Assembly: GCA_032717465.1 (NCBI GenBank)
Contig: CM064658.1
Span: 8,750,332-8,814,331 of the forward strand
Reading direction: 5' to 3'
DNA length: 64,000 nt
DNA from: Coenobita brevimanus
Lineage: Eukaryota > Arthropoda > Malacostraca > Decapoda > Coenobitidae
The notes under the pieces were generated by a model. The model did not search any database. It saw nothing but the letters and a program-made list of their open reading frames with translations, and was not told where the DNA came from. How positions within the stretch are numbered: the stretch's first letter is position 1; each line of letters starts with the position of its first letter. Positions 11,096-21,484 of the stretch are shown here, in pieces. A program made the position numbers and the translations under genes.

Positions 11096-11361
11096 CAGTT
11101 AGTCAAAAAAGTATCGCATCCCCTTGGTTCGATGGATCTGGAAATGAGTGAATGTTGCAGACACATATTCTATTAACCTAGTACAGTACCTCAAAAAGTA
11201 CAACACCCAATATGTGAACTTTTATGAGTTCTAAAGTCTTAATACTTACCAAGAAAAATAGCTACACTTACAATTGCAACTTGCCCCAGATACCACAATG
11301 CCACGTCCATGTTTCAGAATGATGCGTGCGGTTAAGAGGCCGATACTTTTTTGGGCGACTG
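11096..11361. mobile_element. 266-bp Tc1/mariner-type MITE
   Basis: The ends are CAGTTAGTCAAAAAAGTATCG on the left and, read inward, CAGTCGCCCAAAAAAGTATCG on the right. TA dinucleotides flank both (11094-11095 and 11362-11363). There is no coding capacity. The interior matches 48960-49163, which keeps only the right terminus. It lies within the fucosidase intron. Confidence 0.85.
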
Positions 11362-11363
11362 TA

Positions 11364-11856
11364 CCTGGCCACCATAAGGCAGTATGAATTCTGGCTATCA
11401 CTCTCCCTCTTAAGACAAGGTCTGGTCCCGCAGTAAACATGATGTGGATTGATGCAAATACACAAGCGAAGGATGGATTCGTCAGCCTATGAGTGGACAG
11501 GGCTAGCCACTAGACGTACAGCTATGTAGCCTAGTCATTGCTGAACACGAGGAGGAGAACTGGTAACAGAACAGAACCGGAGGAACACCGCGATGTAGAA
11601 GAAGAACAGAGACCATCTGCAACTGCCATAAAATGATTAGAAATGAAATATGAATCGTAAGCACAGATAGACGAAGAGAAAGCGTCGGGGGTAGTCTGAA
11701 TACTGAAGTGTTGTGACAGACACTCCTGAGGGCCTTCGAAATGATGAGAGCAATAGTTAAGGTCTAACTGACATTCTGAAGAGATGATGATCAGGAATCT
11801 GAAACGAACGTAAGATCACCAGTGAAACGTCTCGAAAGGAACAAAGACTGGTTCTC

Positions 11857-11858
<2 letters not shown>
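11364..11858. other. Fucosidase intron, no recognised feature
   Basis: No coding or repeat motif identified between the MITE and the (TA)n tract. Confidence 0.4.

Positions 11859-11859
<1 letters not shown>

Positions 11860-11936
<77 letters not shown>
11860..11936. repeat. (TA)n microsatellite
   Basis: Uninterrupted TA repeat in the fucosidase intron. Confidence 0.97.
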
Positions 11937-11939
<3 letters not shown>

Positions 11940-12329
11940 GAGGAACTTTCTTGTAATTGAATAAAAGAGTTAAAAAACTCAACAGAGCAATTCATTTCGG
12001 AGATAGAGGTTCGGGACCGGTCACCCTTGTTAAGAACCGGCTGAATGTCAGCAAGTTTCCAGGAAGAGGGAATTAAGCCATTTGACAGATAAGGTAAAAG
12101 AGTTTACCTAGGCTGAGAGTCAACATACAAGCCGTTTTTAAGAACAACAGGAGGAACCCGACCAGAACCATTACCCATTGACAACAATAATATAATCGTT
12201 TGAGCAGGTGAAGAATGATGTCGAATAATTTAGAACTGATCAACACGTATAACCTTCCACTCTCACTTGGGGTACAGCGATCTTTAGAGGTCTGACAAGT
12301 CACGCAGCACCCTACCTGCCATTGTCCAA

Positions 12330-12560
12330 CATCTGTCATTCCCACCTGGATTATAGTACCCCCACCTTTCACTAACCTCCTATAATGGACTTTTATGAAT
12401 TTCTCACCCAGATTATAGCAGTCCTTACAGGTGTGGAAGGATCCGCCACCCCCCCAACTATCACTGACCATCACCTATCATTTGCTTATGCTTTGGTTGC
12501 CTATTACTAATCACACGTACTACTGACCAGCAGCTATCATTCTCATCAGTATTACAGTGG
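12330..12560 (-). pseudogene. Decayed partial duplicates of a fucosidase exon
   Basis: On the minus strand, 12471-12405 reads VMVSDSWGGG then GSFHTCKDCYNLG followed by GTGAGAAATTC. This is a shortened copy of [10 protein letters not shown]...[13 protein letters not shown] and its donor in the real exon (12620-12821). The Cys-His-His segment is deleted. Smaller echoes of the exon-donor junction (TATAATCCAG then GTGGGAATGAC) occur near 12336-12356 and again near 12530-12556. They are probably tandem duplications that spread the 5' splice site into the intron. No functional acceptor was identified. Confidence 0.7.
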
Positions 12561-12619
12561 TTAAACAGATGCAGAAGTTCCTTAAGACTACCTTTTATTC
12601 ACCCAGGTATCATTCTCAC

Positions 12620-12821
12620 CTGGATTATAGCGATCCTTACAGGTGTAGAAGGACCCATGATGACAGTTTATGCCAAGGCCCCACCTGTCATTGACCACCA
12701 CTGTGTCCTTGACGGGGGACTCGTTGAACAGCCACGCCAGGAACACGGTGGAGTTCCAGTACCAATCTTGTGCCTTGCCATCCCCGTCAGACCACACCAC
12801 CTCGGGACGGTACGTGTTTAC
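12620..12821 (-). CDS. Alpha-L-fucosidase (GH29), exon with the nucleophile region
   Basis: This exon encodes about 67 residues beginning [14 protein letters not shown], then [29 protein letters not shown] and [16 protein letters not shown]. The blocks match animal GH29 alpha-L-fucosidases closely (human: [35 protein letters not shown]). The Asp in WSDG corresponds to the catalytic nucleophile of this retaining enzyme. The acceptor is CACAG at 12822-12823 and the donor is GTGAGAATG from 12619. The exon is 202 bp and ends in phase 1, in frame with the exon at 8966-9106. Upstream exons, with the signal peptide and barrel N-terminus, should lie above 12823 on this strand but were not found in the window. 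Sequence conservation suggests a functional gene. Confidence 0.92.
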
Positions 12822-12888
12822 CTGTGTCACACATTTGTTCTGTTATTACTCCCACACGCACTGCAAGCACAGAGGATATTATTTACAT

Positions 12889-12891
<3 letters not shown>

Positions 12892-12946
<55 letters not shown>
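12892..12946. repeat. (GT)n microsatellite upstream of a fucosidase exon
   Basis: It lies about 70 bp upstream of the acceptor at 12822 on the gene strand, where it reads (AC)n. Confidence 0.97.
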
Positions 12947-12949
<3 letters not shown>

Positions 12950-13009
12950 GCAGCGTATCTGAAACAGTCTTCATCCACATTTAACCAACCTTAGTGGAAA
13001 TGTTGTGGG

Positions 13010-13225
13010 TCAGCCAAAAGAAAAACGCACAGCGTTTCTTTAAACAATAGATGAAGATAAGGAACACACAGCAAGGTCAACTTAAACAGTTCCGATTCAA
13101 TTAAAAACCAAACTTGATGGAAAGGCTGAAGGTAAGGCAATAGATACAGGAATTCAGTACTGAGATCAGTCGGTCAAGTCATGGTCACAGAGCAACGTCA
13201 TGTTCGGATCCTGTGTACCTGTGAA

Positions 13226-13308
<83 letters not shown>

Positions 13309-13790
13309 TCTTGAGTGTTGGGGCTCGGCCAAGGGTTTTTCTTGCTATTATTTCTTTTTTTCTTGGTGGGGGGGTCAAGGCCAAGGTGATGGGGCATGGT
13401 CAAAGAATATTCGAATTAGACCAAACTTAGTGGTAGTGTTCAGAAGTAGGCACTAATAACCAAGGCTTTTCTTTTCTTTTCTTTTTTTATGACGACCACA
13501 CTGAGAGGAAGGGCTAAGGCTCAGTCAGTGGGTATTATGAGAAATAGTTCAAAGGTCGGGGTCACATAACATGGTTTTTATGTTACTTTGATCAAACTTG
13601 GTGGAAGGGTTTGGGGTAAGGCAAGGATGGAGAGATTCTGCACTGAGAAACTCACTCCAAGGGCAGCGTCACCGGGAATTGCCAGATGCTCGTCTTTATT
13701 ACTGCTGTTGTGAGTCGACTAAACCCTGACTTGGCGGATGGACTGAAGGTTAGACAGGAAGACAGTTACTGGATTTTAGAACAACAGGTC
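13010..13790. repeat. AGGTCA-rich degenerate tandem repeat, locus 1
   Basis: Diverged units of roughly 120-140 bp carry 'aaacttggtggaagg', 'ggtaaggcaaggatga' and 'gtcaaggtcacagagcaa' phrases. The same order of phrases recurs at 25495, 46810 and 49535. A (TA)n tract (13229-13306) interrupts it. Confidence 0.75.
13229..13306. repeat. (TA)n microsatellite
   Basis: Uninterrupted TA repeat inside the AGGTCA-rich tandem repeat. Confidence 0.97.
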
Positions 13791-13863
13791 AAGGGCTGAG
13801 TCAGATGTTCGGCAGCTGGACTTATTGTGCCGCCCAGGTATTAGATTCTCTGACAGCTGTTCC

Positions 13864-16800
13864 TATCTATCTATCTATCTATTGCCAGACACCTCAATCC
13901 CGTTCGGGGTGGCAACAAACAAATCGCCTCCACGTCGCCCTGTCCTCCGCCATTTTACTGCCCCGCTCCCAACTCACACCCCCCTCTCTCATATACCTCT
14001 CCGCCCCATCCCTCCATCTCATCCTCGGCCTCCCCCTCCCTCTTCCCCCCTCAACCTCACTCACATACACTCTCTTCGTCAGTCTTTCACCCTCCATCCT
14101 CTCCACATGGCCAAACCACCTCAGTGTGTTCTTCATAACGCTTCCTATCACATCCACATCCACACCACAACGCTCCTTTATATCCTCATTTGTCAGCCTG
14201 TCTCTCCATGTGACTTCACAGGTTCCTCTTAAATAACTCATTTCCACTGCTCTTACTCTTGACTTGTGTCCTTCCAACAACGTTCAAGCTTCACTTCCAT
14301 ACGTTAGAGTTGGTATCACAATACTGTCATGTAGTAACTTTTTCACTTCCATGCTCACTTCCCTGCTTCATATCACTGCTTTCAAGGAACCAGCAACCTT
14401 TCTTCCCTGCTGTACCCTTTCAAGCACTTCACCCTCCAAACCTCTATCCTTACTCATCGCACTACCCAAGTACTTAAACGTACTCACATTTTCCAATTCC
14501 TCACCATCCAACCTCGCTGTACATTCACTGACTTCACCTTTCTCAAAGACCATCACTTTACTCTTCCCTACATTCACCTTTAGATTCCGTTTCATACACA
14601 CGCTCCCAAACTCATCCATCAAGCCTTGCAGCTCTCTTTCGTCTTCACTCAGCAATACAGTATCATCTGCAAACAGCAGTACAGGGTTTCCAAACACTAC
14701 CCTCTCTCACCAGGGCCACTCCAACATCCACTACCCTACCTTGTACCTCTTTTATTACCCCATCCATGTACAGATTGAACAACCATGGAGACATGACACA
14801 TCCCTGTTTCAACCCAACCTTCAAAAAGAAAAATTCACTCAGTTCACCATCCACACGCACTGCAGCCTTTGCACCATCTTACATACTCTTCACTGCATTC
14901 AGCAACATCCCATCTACTCCATATATTCTTAATACTTTCCACAGTCCTTGTCTATCCACCCTGTCATATGCTTTCTCCAAATCCATGAAAGCTGCATACA
15001 ACTTCTTTCCCTTCTCTAGAAACTTTTCCACTAAAGATCTAAGAATGAATATCTGATCTACACAACCTCTTCCCTTCCTAAAGCTTCCCTGCTCTTCTCC
15101 AACTAATTCCTCTATTCTTTCTCTAACTCTGTCAATAAGTATCCTACCATACACTTTTCCTATTATACTAAGAAGACAAATGCCCCTATGCTTACAACAC
15201 ACTTCTTTTTCCCCTTTTCCTTTGTACAAGGGAATAATTATACCTGACTTCCAATCCTCTTGGACTCTACCTTCCTCCCAGGCCAATCTGCACATTTTCC
15301 ACATCCATTCTACTACTGTCTCTCCCCCATACTTCAGCATTTCACCACACACTCCATCAATTCCTGGGGCTTTCCCTGATTTAACTCTCATCATTGCTTC
15401 CACAACTTCTATCCTACTAATTTCTTCCTGTCTTCTCACCTCGCTCCTTCTCCCAGCCATTCCCCAGCCACTTATATTCGCATTACTTCCATCCTGTATG
15501 TTCAACAATTCCTTAAAGTGTTCTCTCCATCCTCTCACTTTTTCTTCCTTCTCCACTAGTAATCTACCATTTTTATCTTTCACTCCCATGCTAACTTCAC
15601 TTCCACCCTGTCTTACTCTTTTCACCTCTTTCCAGAGCATTTTCTTACAGTCCCTCCACTTTACACTCAAGTTCCTTCTAAATTCCTCATCCGCTCTCTT
15701 CTTACTCTCTCTTACTAATCTTTTCACCTCTCTTTCTTTCTACATATAACTCTCTCTTCCGCCTCTCAACTTCTTCCACGCCCCTATTTCTCATCCATTC
15801 TTTGTATGCTTTCTTCTTTTGTGCCACACCTCTTCATACCACCACGCTGTTCCTTGAACACCCCTCTGTCTTCTCTTCGTCCCACACACCACATCACATG
15901 CTGCACATATTTCTTCTGTAAATATCTTGTACACACCTTCCACGTCCCCCATTTGCTCCAATTCATATTTGCCCAATCGTTCCTCCATTTCTCTCTTATA
16001 CTCTGCCTTTTTCTCATCCTCTTGTAACCTTTCCACTCTCCTTACAAATACTCTTTCTTCCCGTCCTTTCCTTCTTCTATTTCTCCATCCTAATTGGACC
16101 TTGATTCTGGCCACCACCAAGTAGTGGTCAGAAAGTCCACTCCCCCAACCTCTATAAGCTCTTGCATCCATTACACACTTTCACATCCTTTCATCCACAC
16201 ACACATAATCAATCATTGCCTTCCTTTCATTCAGTTCACCACCCACCCTTTTCATCACTCGCCATGTATACCTGTGGATCATTTTGTGCCTGAAGAGGGT
16301 ATTGGCTATCACCAACCCCCTCCCAGCACAAATGTCCACTAACGCACTGCCATTCTCATCTATCTCAGCAGGCACACCCCACTCACCAACTATTCCATCC
16401 ACCTTCACATTCCCTACTTTACCATTCATATTACCCATCAAAAACACTCTCTCATTCCTTCCAAACTTTTCTATGCACACTCCACATTTGTCCAGAACTC
16501 TTCTCTCGCTCTGCTTACACGATCTTGCGTTGGCGCATACACACACAATCGCCCACATTTGTATTCCAACTTTCAATCTTACCCACACAACCCTTGACCC
16601 AACTGATCCATACTCTCTTATGCTCTTCTTCCATGTTTTACTCACAACTATACATACTCTTTTTTCTGCCCTCTCATTCTCACCTACTCCTGCACATATA
16701 TCCCATCCATACTCCCATGCTCTCACACTCTCACCTCTCCATTTCGTTTCAGTTATTCCGCATGCATCAACTTTCGCACCCTCAAGCACCTGGACAATCT

Positions 16801-17045
16801 CACTCTTTCACCTCATCATTCGCTCCCCTTACATTCCACGTTCCGATTACCATGTCCTTTGTCCGGTCCTTGGTCGTCATCTTCTGGTCAGTCCTTGTCC
16901 GAGGCTGATTGTTTGTTTTTTTAGTTAGTTGTTTTCCGGGGAGGGGCACTAACCCTCCGCCAACCCATTTAGTCGCCCTTTACGACAAGCAGAGATACTG
17001 GGGGAGTATTCTTGAAAAAACCCTCCACCCCCAGGGGGGGTAGGA
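13864..17045 (-). mobile_element. NL1 LINE, nearly full-length minus-strand copy
   Basis: The 3' end carries a (TATC)n tract (13864-13881), read as (GATA)n at the end of the transcript. The 5' end is near 17045. The order is 5' UTR (16920-17040), endonuclease, reverse transcriptase, C-terminal region and a very short 3' UTR. The 5' UTR contains TAGTCGCCCTTTACGAC (16970-16986), shared with NL2 at 30953-30969, and a GGGGAGGGGCACTAACCC block that recurs at 62166. The family is APE-type with one main ORF. RTE-like brevity of the 3' UTR and a microsatellite tail are visible, but the clade is not certain. Confidence 0.88.
13894..16850 (-). pseudogene. NL1 endonuclease-reverse transcriptase, frameshifted
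   Basis: A polyprotein combining an apurinic-type endonuclease and reverse transcriptase, which nicks target DNA and primes cDNA synthesis there. The first block is GTWNVRGAN near 16835. 16789-16181 holds the endonuclease core (ACGITETKWRGE, GNMNGKVGN, VNGELNERKAMIDYV). 16171-15791 holds SDHYLVVARIKV. 15727-14879 holds the RT fingers (GKAPGIDGVCGEMLK, GIIIPLYKGKG, HRGICLLS, QGSFRKGRGCVDQI, FMDLEKAYDRVDR). 14860-14368 holds GLKQGCVMSPWLFNLYMDG and LLFADDTVLLSEDE. 14280-13894 holds LRWFGHVERMEGERLTKRV and the RPRMRWRDG tail. At least four frameshifts or stops separate these pieces. Confidence 0.88.
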
Positions 17046-17049
17046 CTAC

Positions 17050-17331
17050 CATGATAATGTGGGCGAGGTGAAATGCTTCCTGTGTGTCAATATCCACTCA
17101 TCGGTCAAATCAACACGTCTTACTGATAACAACAAGAGTGAAGGTCGTGTGCTTGTGGCTATGTAAATACCTAACGCCGTTTACTGTTTGATTTATTCTG
17201 TGCAAGGTGGTTTGTACAATGAGCTTTACAGTCTTGTGGGTTATGGGGACCGCTCTGTTTGCTGGTGTAAGGAGCGTAGACATTTCAGTTGCATCATGAA
17301 ATAACTGATTAGCCATGCCATCAGCGGACAT

Positions 17332-17335
<4 letters not shown>
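17050..17335. other. No recognised feature
   Basis: Unassigned sequence. The open minus frame extending into (TG)n has no family I recognise. Confidence 0.4.

Positions 17336-17379
<44 letters not shown>
17336..17379. repeat. (CA)n microsatellite
   Basis: Uninterrupted CA repeat. Confidence 0.97.
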
Positions 17380-17382
<3 letters not shown>

Positions 17383-17631
17383 CATAAAAAACAAAAAAGG
17401 TTATGAACAGAAAATGATGCGGGATTGACACAGATAACGTTGACTGAACCGCCTCGCAACACAAGCAAAATGAAATGTGTAATAGATGACCCTGTATGAT
17501 ATGCCTCGAACTTCAAACGATTGCCATAGATATGACTAAAACATGGGGTAATTTCTCTTCCCCTGCCATCTACCTACTTTTAATCTCAGGCCTGCAGAGA
17601 TTACGGTGTTAATATTCTTTCTACCGTACGA

Positions 17632-17760
17632 CAGGGATTGGTTATAAGGTTGCCACTCAGTGTAGTAAATGGTTTCTGGAGTTAAATGAAACCATTAGCT
17701 TGTCACCCACTGTAGATTCACGTGAAGGTAGCACTATATCGAATGAGTAAATGATGGATG
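17632..17760 (+). repeat. Hairpin repeat family, copy 2
   Basis: Reads ggttataaggttgccactcagtgtag and keeps both hairpin arms (AAATGGTTTC and GAAACCATT). It is followed by a shortened version of the family's right half ending in 'tatatcgaatgagta'. Confidence 0.7.
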
Positions 17761-17876
17761 CCAAGAAAGTGGAGAGATATGGCAGATGAGTGTGTAACAA
17801 AGTGAAGCATGGAGGTTCTTTATGCTTGTGAACTGAATGGCAATCGATGCATGGAGGCGAGCATGGGAAAAGTCTC

Positions 17877-17908
<32 letters not shown>
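17877..17908. repeat. (CT)n microsatellite
   Basis: Uninterrupted CT repeat. Confidence 0.95.
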
Positions 17909-17912
<4 letters not shown>

Positions 17913-18347
17913 CCGATGGTCGTTGGAGTGTCTATCTGAAGTGCATCTATAAAGAAAAGTATCCTCCTAAATATAACGATGGTTAAGTCTGTGAGGTGGA
18001 TTCAGGTTTCGGGGGCTTGATTGCTGAGTGAATGAATGTCTTTTCCACTTCAAAGGACATGCCGTTGATTAATTCATCGTGTTTTCGCTTTCCTTACATT
18101 CTGAATCCTACATCATCCTGCGCTTAGGTAGGAGACAGATTGGTATGATGATGATACGCCTGAGTATTGTGTGTGTGTATATATTTTGCATAATTGTAGC
18201 CCTTTCATGTCCTTGGCAACTGCAATTTTGTATTCTAGCTAACGCCAGATGATTTTATTCAGCTAGGAACACTCTTAGAGCCTGGAAGTGTTAATATTAT
18301 CACCATTAACTCTCTTGGCTGTGACAAGGTTGGGTATTCTCTTCCGG
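17909..18347. other. No recognised feature
   Basis: Unassigned sequence of mixed composition. Confidence 0.4.
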
Positions 18348-18351
18348 TTAA

Positions 18352-18565
18352 CCCTTTCGCCTTGAATTTAACCCCTTACCCATTTCTCCACACGCTTATC
18401 TTCCCACCAGCACCATATTCGAGTAGCAGGAGGAGGAGTTAGGAGGCTTTAGACAGTCCTCTGCTGTTCCCATAGTAAAGCATTGGCTTATGTCGTTCTG
18501 GATACGCCCTCTCACGCTCCTATTGCCTAGAAATGACGTACAGGGTACGTCATTGTGGCAAAGGG
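18352..18565. mobile_element. 214-bp piggyBac-type MITE
   Basis: It is bounded by TTAA on both sides (18348-18351 and 18566-18569), the strict piggyBac target. Termini are CCCTTTCGCC and, read inward, CCCTTTGCC. Next to the right terminus is a palindrome, AATGACGTACAGGGTACGTC, which resembles the subterminal palindromes of the larger piggyBac at 58186. No coding capacity. Confidence 0.82.
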
Positions 18566-18671
18566 TTAACGTCATACGTTTTTATTTAGGTAAGAGAGAG
18601 TCTTAGAGGGCTAAGAATTTTCCATATCCCACATGAGAATATTACCGCGCCATGTACAGATATGAGCAGAT

Positions 18672-18880
18672 AAGGAAGAGGTGCTATGTGCCTCGTAAGA
18701 TCAGGTGGTAGAATTATGAATTGCTAACGGAGAGGACGCGGTTTCGATCCCAGGTTGGGACAAGGAACAATTTGGAGATATGATTGTGGCTGTAACAGTC
18801 ATATCTAATCTTGCACATGACCCACCGACATCTTGTAATAAACCGCCGACATCTTGTAATAAACCGCCGCTAATGCCATC
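18672..18880 (+). mobile_element. tRNA-derived SINE fragment, plus strand
   Basis: The tRNA-like run GGTGGTAGAATTATGAATTG, then CTAACGGAGAGGACGC and the B box GGTTTCGATCCC (18740-18751), indicate a polymerase III-type head. A 20-24 bp unit containing CCGACATCTTGTAATAAACC is tandemly repeated near 18823-18870. Confidence 0.55.
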
Positions 18881-19197
18881 ATGGTAGTCCTGACTGGAGA
18901 CAGCCCCTGCATGTACTCAGTATGGATGGTGGACATTAACGCTTAACCCACTGGTGCCCAGTGTCCTCTGTAAAGGACGGAACTGGGTATTTTCACATTT
19001 TAATAAGGAAGAGAACCCCGGGGTAGGGACCTATGACCTTCGTGACTATGAGCCGATAGGCGGAGGACGGTATGCTTAGTACCCTTCCAGCAAACTCCCT
19101 CGCACAGGAACTCTGGCCACTAATGGGTAAGTAACGACATGTGAAGATGTGATACGTCTACAGAACACGTGTGCCTCAGGGAACTATGGTCGGATAC
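18881..19197. other. No recognised feature
   Basis: Sequence between a SINE and the hAT-like element, without motifs. Confidence 0.4.
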
Positions 19198-19234
19198 ATA
19201 TAAAATAGGGATGTATCGGATGTCAGAATTTTAA

Positions 19235-19385
19235 CATCCGCGGATGCGGATGTGAATGCGGATATCATGTTTCTGTATCTTGCGGATGCGGATGCGGATC
19301 TCTGTTTCTAAAAACTGCGGATGCGGATGCAGATGCGGATGTGAAACTATGACATCCTCGCGGATGCGGATGCGGATGTTTTCAG
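19235..19385. repeat. Left GCGGAT hexamer array of the hAT-like element
   Basis: Many copies of GCGGAT, GTGGAT and GAGGAT-like hexamers separated by short spacers. Confidence 0.85.
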
Positions 19386-19979
19386 GATATATTGTTGCAT
19401 AATCATTTAACTAAAGCTCGGCCCTTGGAGACAGCTGCCTATCCCTTACCCAGGCCTTGGGAACTGATTTTTTCCTACTTTTAAAATATTCATAATGAAC
19501 TCAGCTACTGTAAAAAATAGTGTTTTCAGACAGTGGTACTTTCAGCACCTTTCTTTAACTTACTGTGACACTTCCCTAGCCATAGTCTCCATAACACACA
19601 CACGAACACACGCACACGCACACAGCCATACACAACAATATAAATGCATTTTGACTCCTATTAACCCTGTTAGACATTACAAAGTACCAAGGTAAGCGTA
19701 TTACCCATACGACTCTTATCGACGTGGTGGAGTTAGTCACGGCACTTTTGGTCTTGTGCAGACCAAAGCACTATAGAATAACTACAAAATTTTGGCCCTT
19801 ATGACCGCCTACCAGGGTAAACAGTAAACACAGCAAGCAAGTCGCATCACGGAAAAACACTAATGTTTTTGTTTATAACGAAGGCATACATTTCAGTTAT
19901 GGTCGTACCATTCTAAAGTGGCGGTTTGGGTGGGGCACCAACCTCTGTACAGCGTGCCACGTTTTCCATACTCCCGATG

Positions 19980-20013
<34 letters not shown>
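19980..20013. repeat. (CT)n microsatellite in ITm copy C
   Basis: CT repeat corresponding to the GA tract at 4105-4151 in copy B. Confidence 0.95.
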
Positions 20014-20015
<2 letters not shown>

Positions 20016-20242
20016 GGGGGGATGTGCATCACCCTAGGGAATTTTGTTTCTTTTACGTCTTATAAACTTGTGCTTTCATTTCTTTATTTTGTTTTTTATT
20101 ATATTATTGTTTTACATATGGCGCCAGACGACCTCGGTGTTGAGGCGCCTTGATTTTTCATTCAATCATTCTCGCCCTCCTTCCTTCCCTCCCTTCATCT
20201 TTCCCTCAGTTTGACAATGCACTCAACACTGCCCCTGGCCTG

Positions 20243-20246
<4 letters not shown>

Positions 20247-20289
<43 letters not shown>
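20247..20289. repeat. (CT)n microsatellite in ITm copy C
   Basis: CT repeat corresponding to 3810-3876 in copy B. A third, shorter tract lies at 20549-20573. Confidence 0.95.
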
Positions 20290-20291
<2 letters not shown>

Positions 20292-20547
20292 TGGGGAGAT
20301 GTGCTTCACCCTTGGGAATTTTGTTTCTTTTATGAGTGACTTATAAACTTGTGCTTTCATTTCTTTATTTTGTTTTTATTATATCTAATTATGTTTAAAA
20401 ATATTATTGTTTTACATATGGCGCCAGATGACCTCGTTGTTGTGGCGCCATGATTGTTTTCATTCAATCACTCTCTCCCTCCTTCGTTCCCTCCCTTCCT
20501 CCATCTCTCACTCAACTGCACTCAACACTGCCCCTGGTCTGCCTTCC

Positions 20548-20578
<31 letters not shown>

Positions 20579-21214
20579 GTGGTATTTTAGGATACATTTT
20601 GGTTATTTTCTTTTACGTTATAATGTACATATTGTAAATTTGACTTTATTTCCACACCACCCCGGAGGTAAAAATCTTGGCGCGTTTTTTTTTTTTAAGA
20701 GGTGTCCCCAAACAGGCCTATTCCTCTATCCCTCGGGTCGGGCTGGGTGTGTGTGTGTGTTGCCGCTCACGAGGGTTTTAATGGATATATTTTTTTTTAC
20801 TAAGAAATTGGCATTTTTTTTCTTATATTCCTGCACATTATCTTATAATCATAGTTGTGACATTATTACCAACCCCAGAAAGACGGTAACAGCCAATAAA
20901 AGTGACTACTTTTTTTTAAGCAATACTGTAAAATAATTATGCCACGTTTCTGTATTGACGTATAAGTATTTTACGCATATTAAGTTTACTGTTCTTTCAT
21001 ATATTATGATACACATGTTACCATTATATTCTTATGTGTTTATCTTATTGTGATGCCTATTACATATATATATCAGAGCCGTTCACATAGCGGGTATGGA
21101 ACACGTGGCAACACTGTACAGAGGTTGGTGCCCCACCCAAACCGCCACTTAAGAATGGTACCACCATAGTCACGATAATGCAGTGACCCACCACATCCGT
21201 TTTATGTCTCGTTC

Positions 21215-21380
21215 AATTGTGGATGCGGATGTGGATGTTTAATAAAATGCCAATGCGGATGTGGATGCGGATGTTTAATAAAATGCCAATGCGGATGTGG
21301 ATGCGGATGCTGATGTATATTTTTACATAAGCGCGGATGCTGATGTCGAAATGGATGCGGATGTTCCACGGCTGCGGATG
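21215..21380. repeat. Right GCGGAT hexamer array of the hAT-like element
   Basis: Hexamers of the left array type. A 30-33 bp unit (gcggatgtttaataaaatgc) is tandemly repeated inside it. Confidence 0.85.
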
Positions 21381-21484
21381 GAGATATCCGATACGTCCTT
21401 AAGATAAAATATAACCAGTTTACATATCAGCTGAGATGACTGGACAGATGACTTCCGTATATATTATGGATGCAAAGTATAGAG

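Larger units (their letters stand above)
19900..21166 (-). mobile_element. Internally deleted ITm element, copy C, nested in the hAT-like element
   Basis: It has the same structure as copy B (2941-4232) but is inverted. The TIRs begin TGGTCGTACCATTC and, read inward at the right end, TGGTGGTACCATTC. TA flanks both ends (19898-19899 and 21167-21168). The duplicated internal unit with CT tracts and the TTGGCGCG-bearing junction to the 5' arm are retained. Its interior resembles copy B more closely than copy A, so B and C come from one deletion-derived lineage. Confidence 0.9.
19206..21401. mobile_element. hAT-like non-autonomous element with GCGGAT subterminal repeats
   Basis: Termini are TAGGGATGTATCGGATGTC on the left and, read inward, TAAGGACGTATCGGATATC on the right (16 of 19 match). 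Flanking 8-mers are atataaaa (19198-19205) and agataaaa (21402-21409), a 7/8 match to the 8-bp duplication typical of hAT elements. Both subterminal regions (19235-19385 and 21215-21380) consist of degenerate GCGGAT hexamers. Such arrays commonly serve as transposase binding sites in hAT elements. About 1.27 kb of the interior is the ITm copy C, inserted later. Without it the element is about 0.9 kb. No transposase was recognised. Confidence 0.8.

Noticed and set aside
16285..16930. Long plus-strand frames opposite NL1 and NL2 (also 14264, 15180, 29220)
   Set aside because: They are antisense shadows of the LINE coding strand, with Ser/Pro/Thr-rich translations and no domains.
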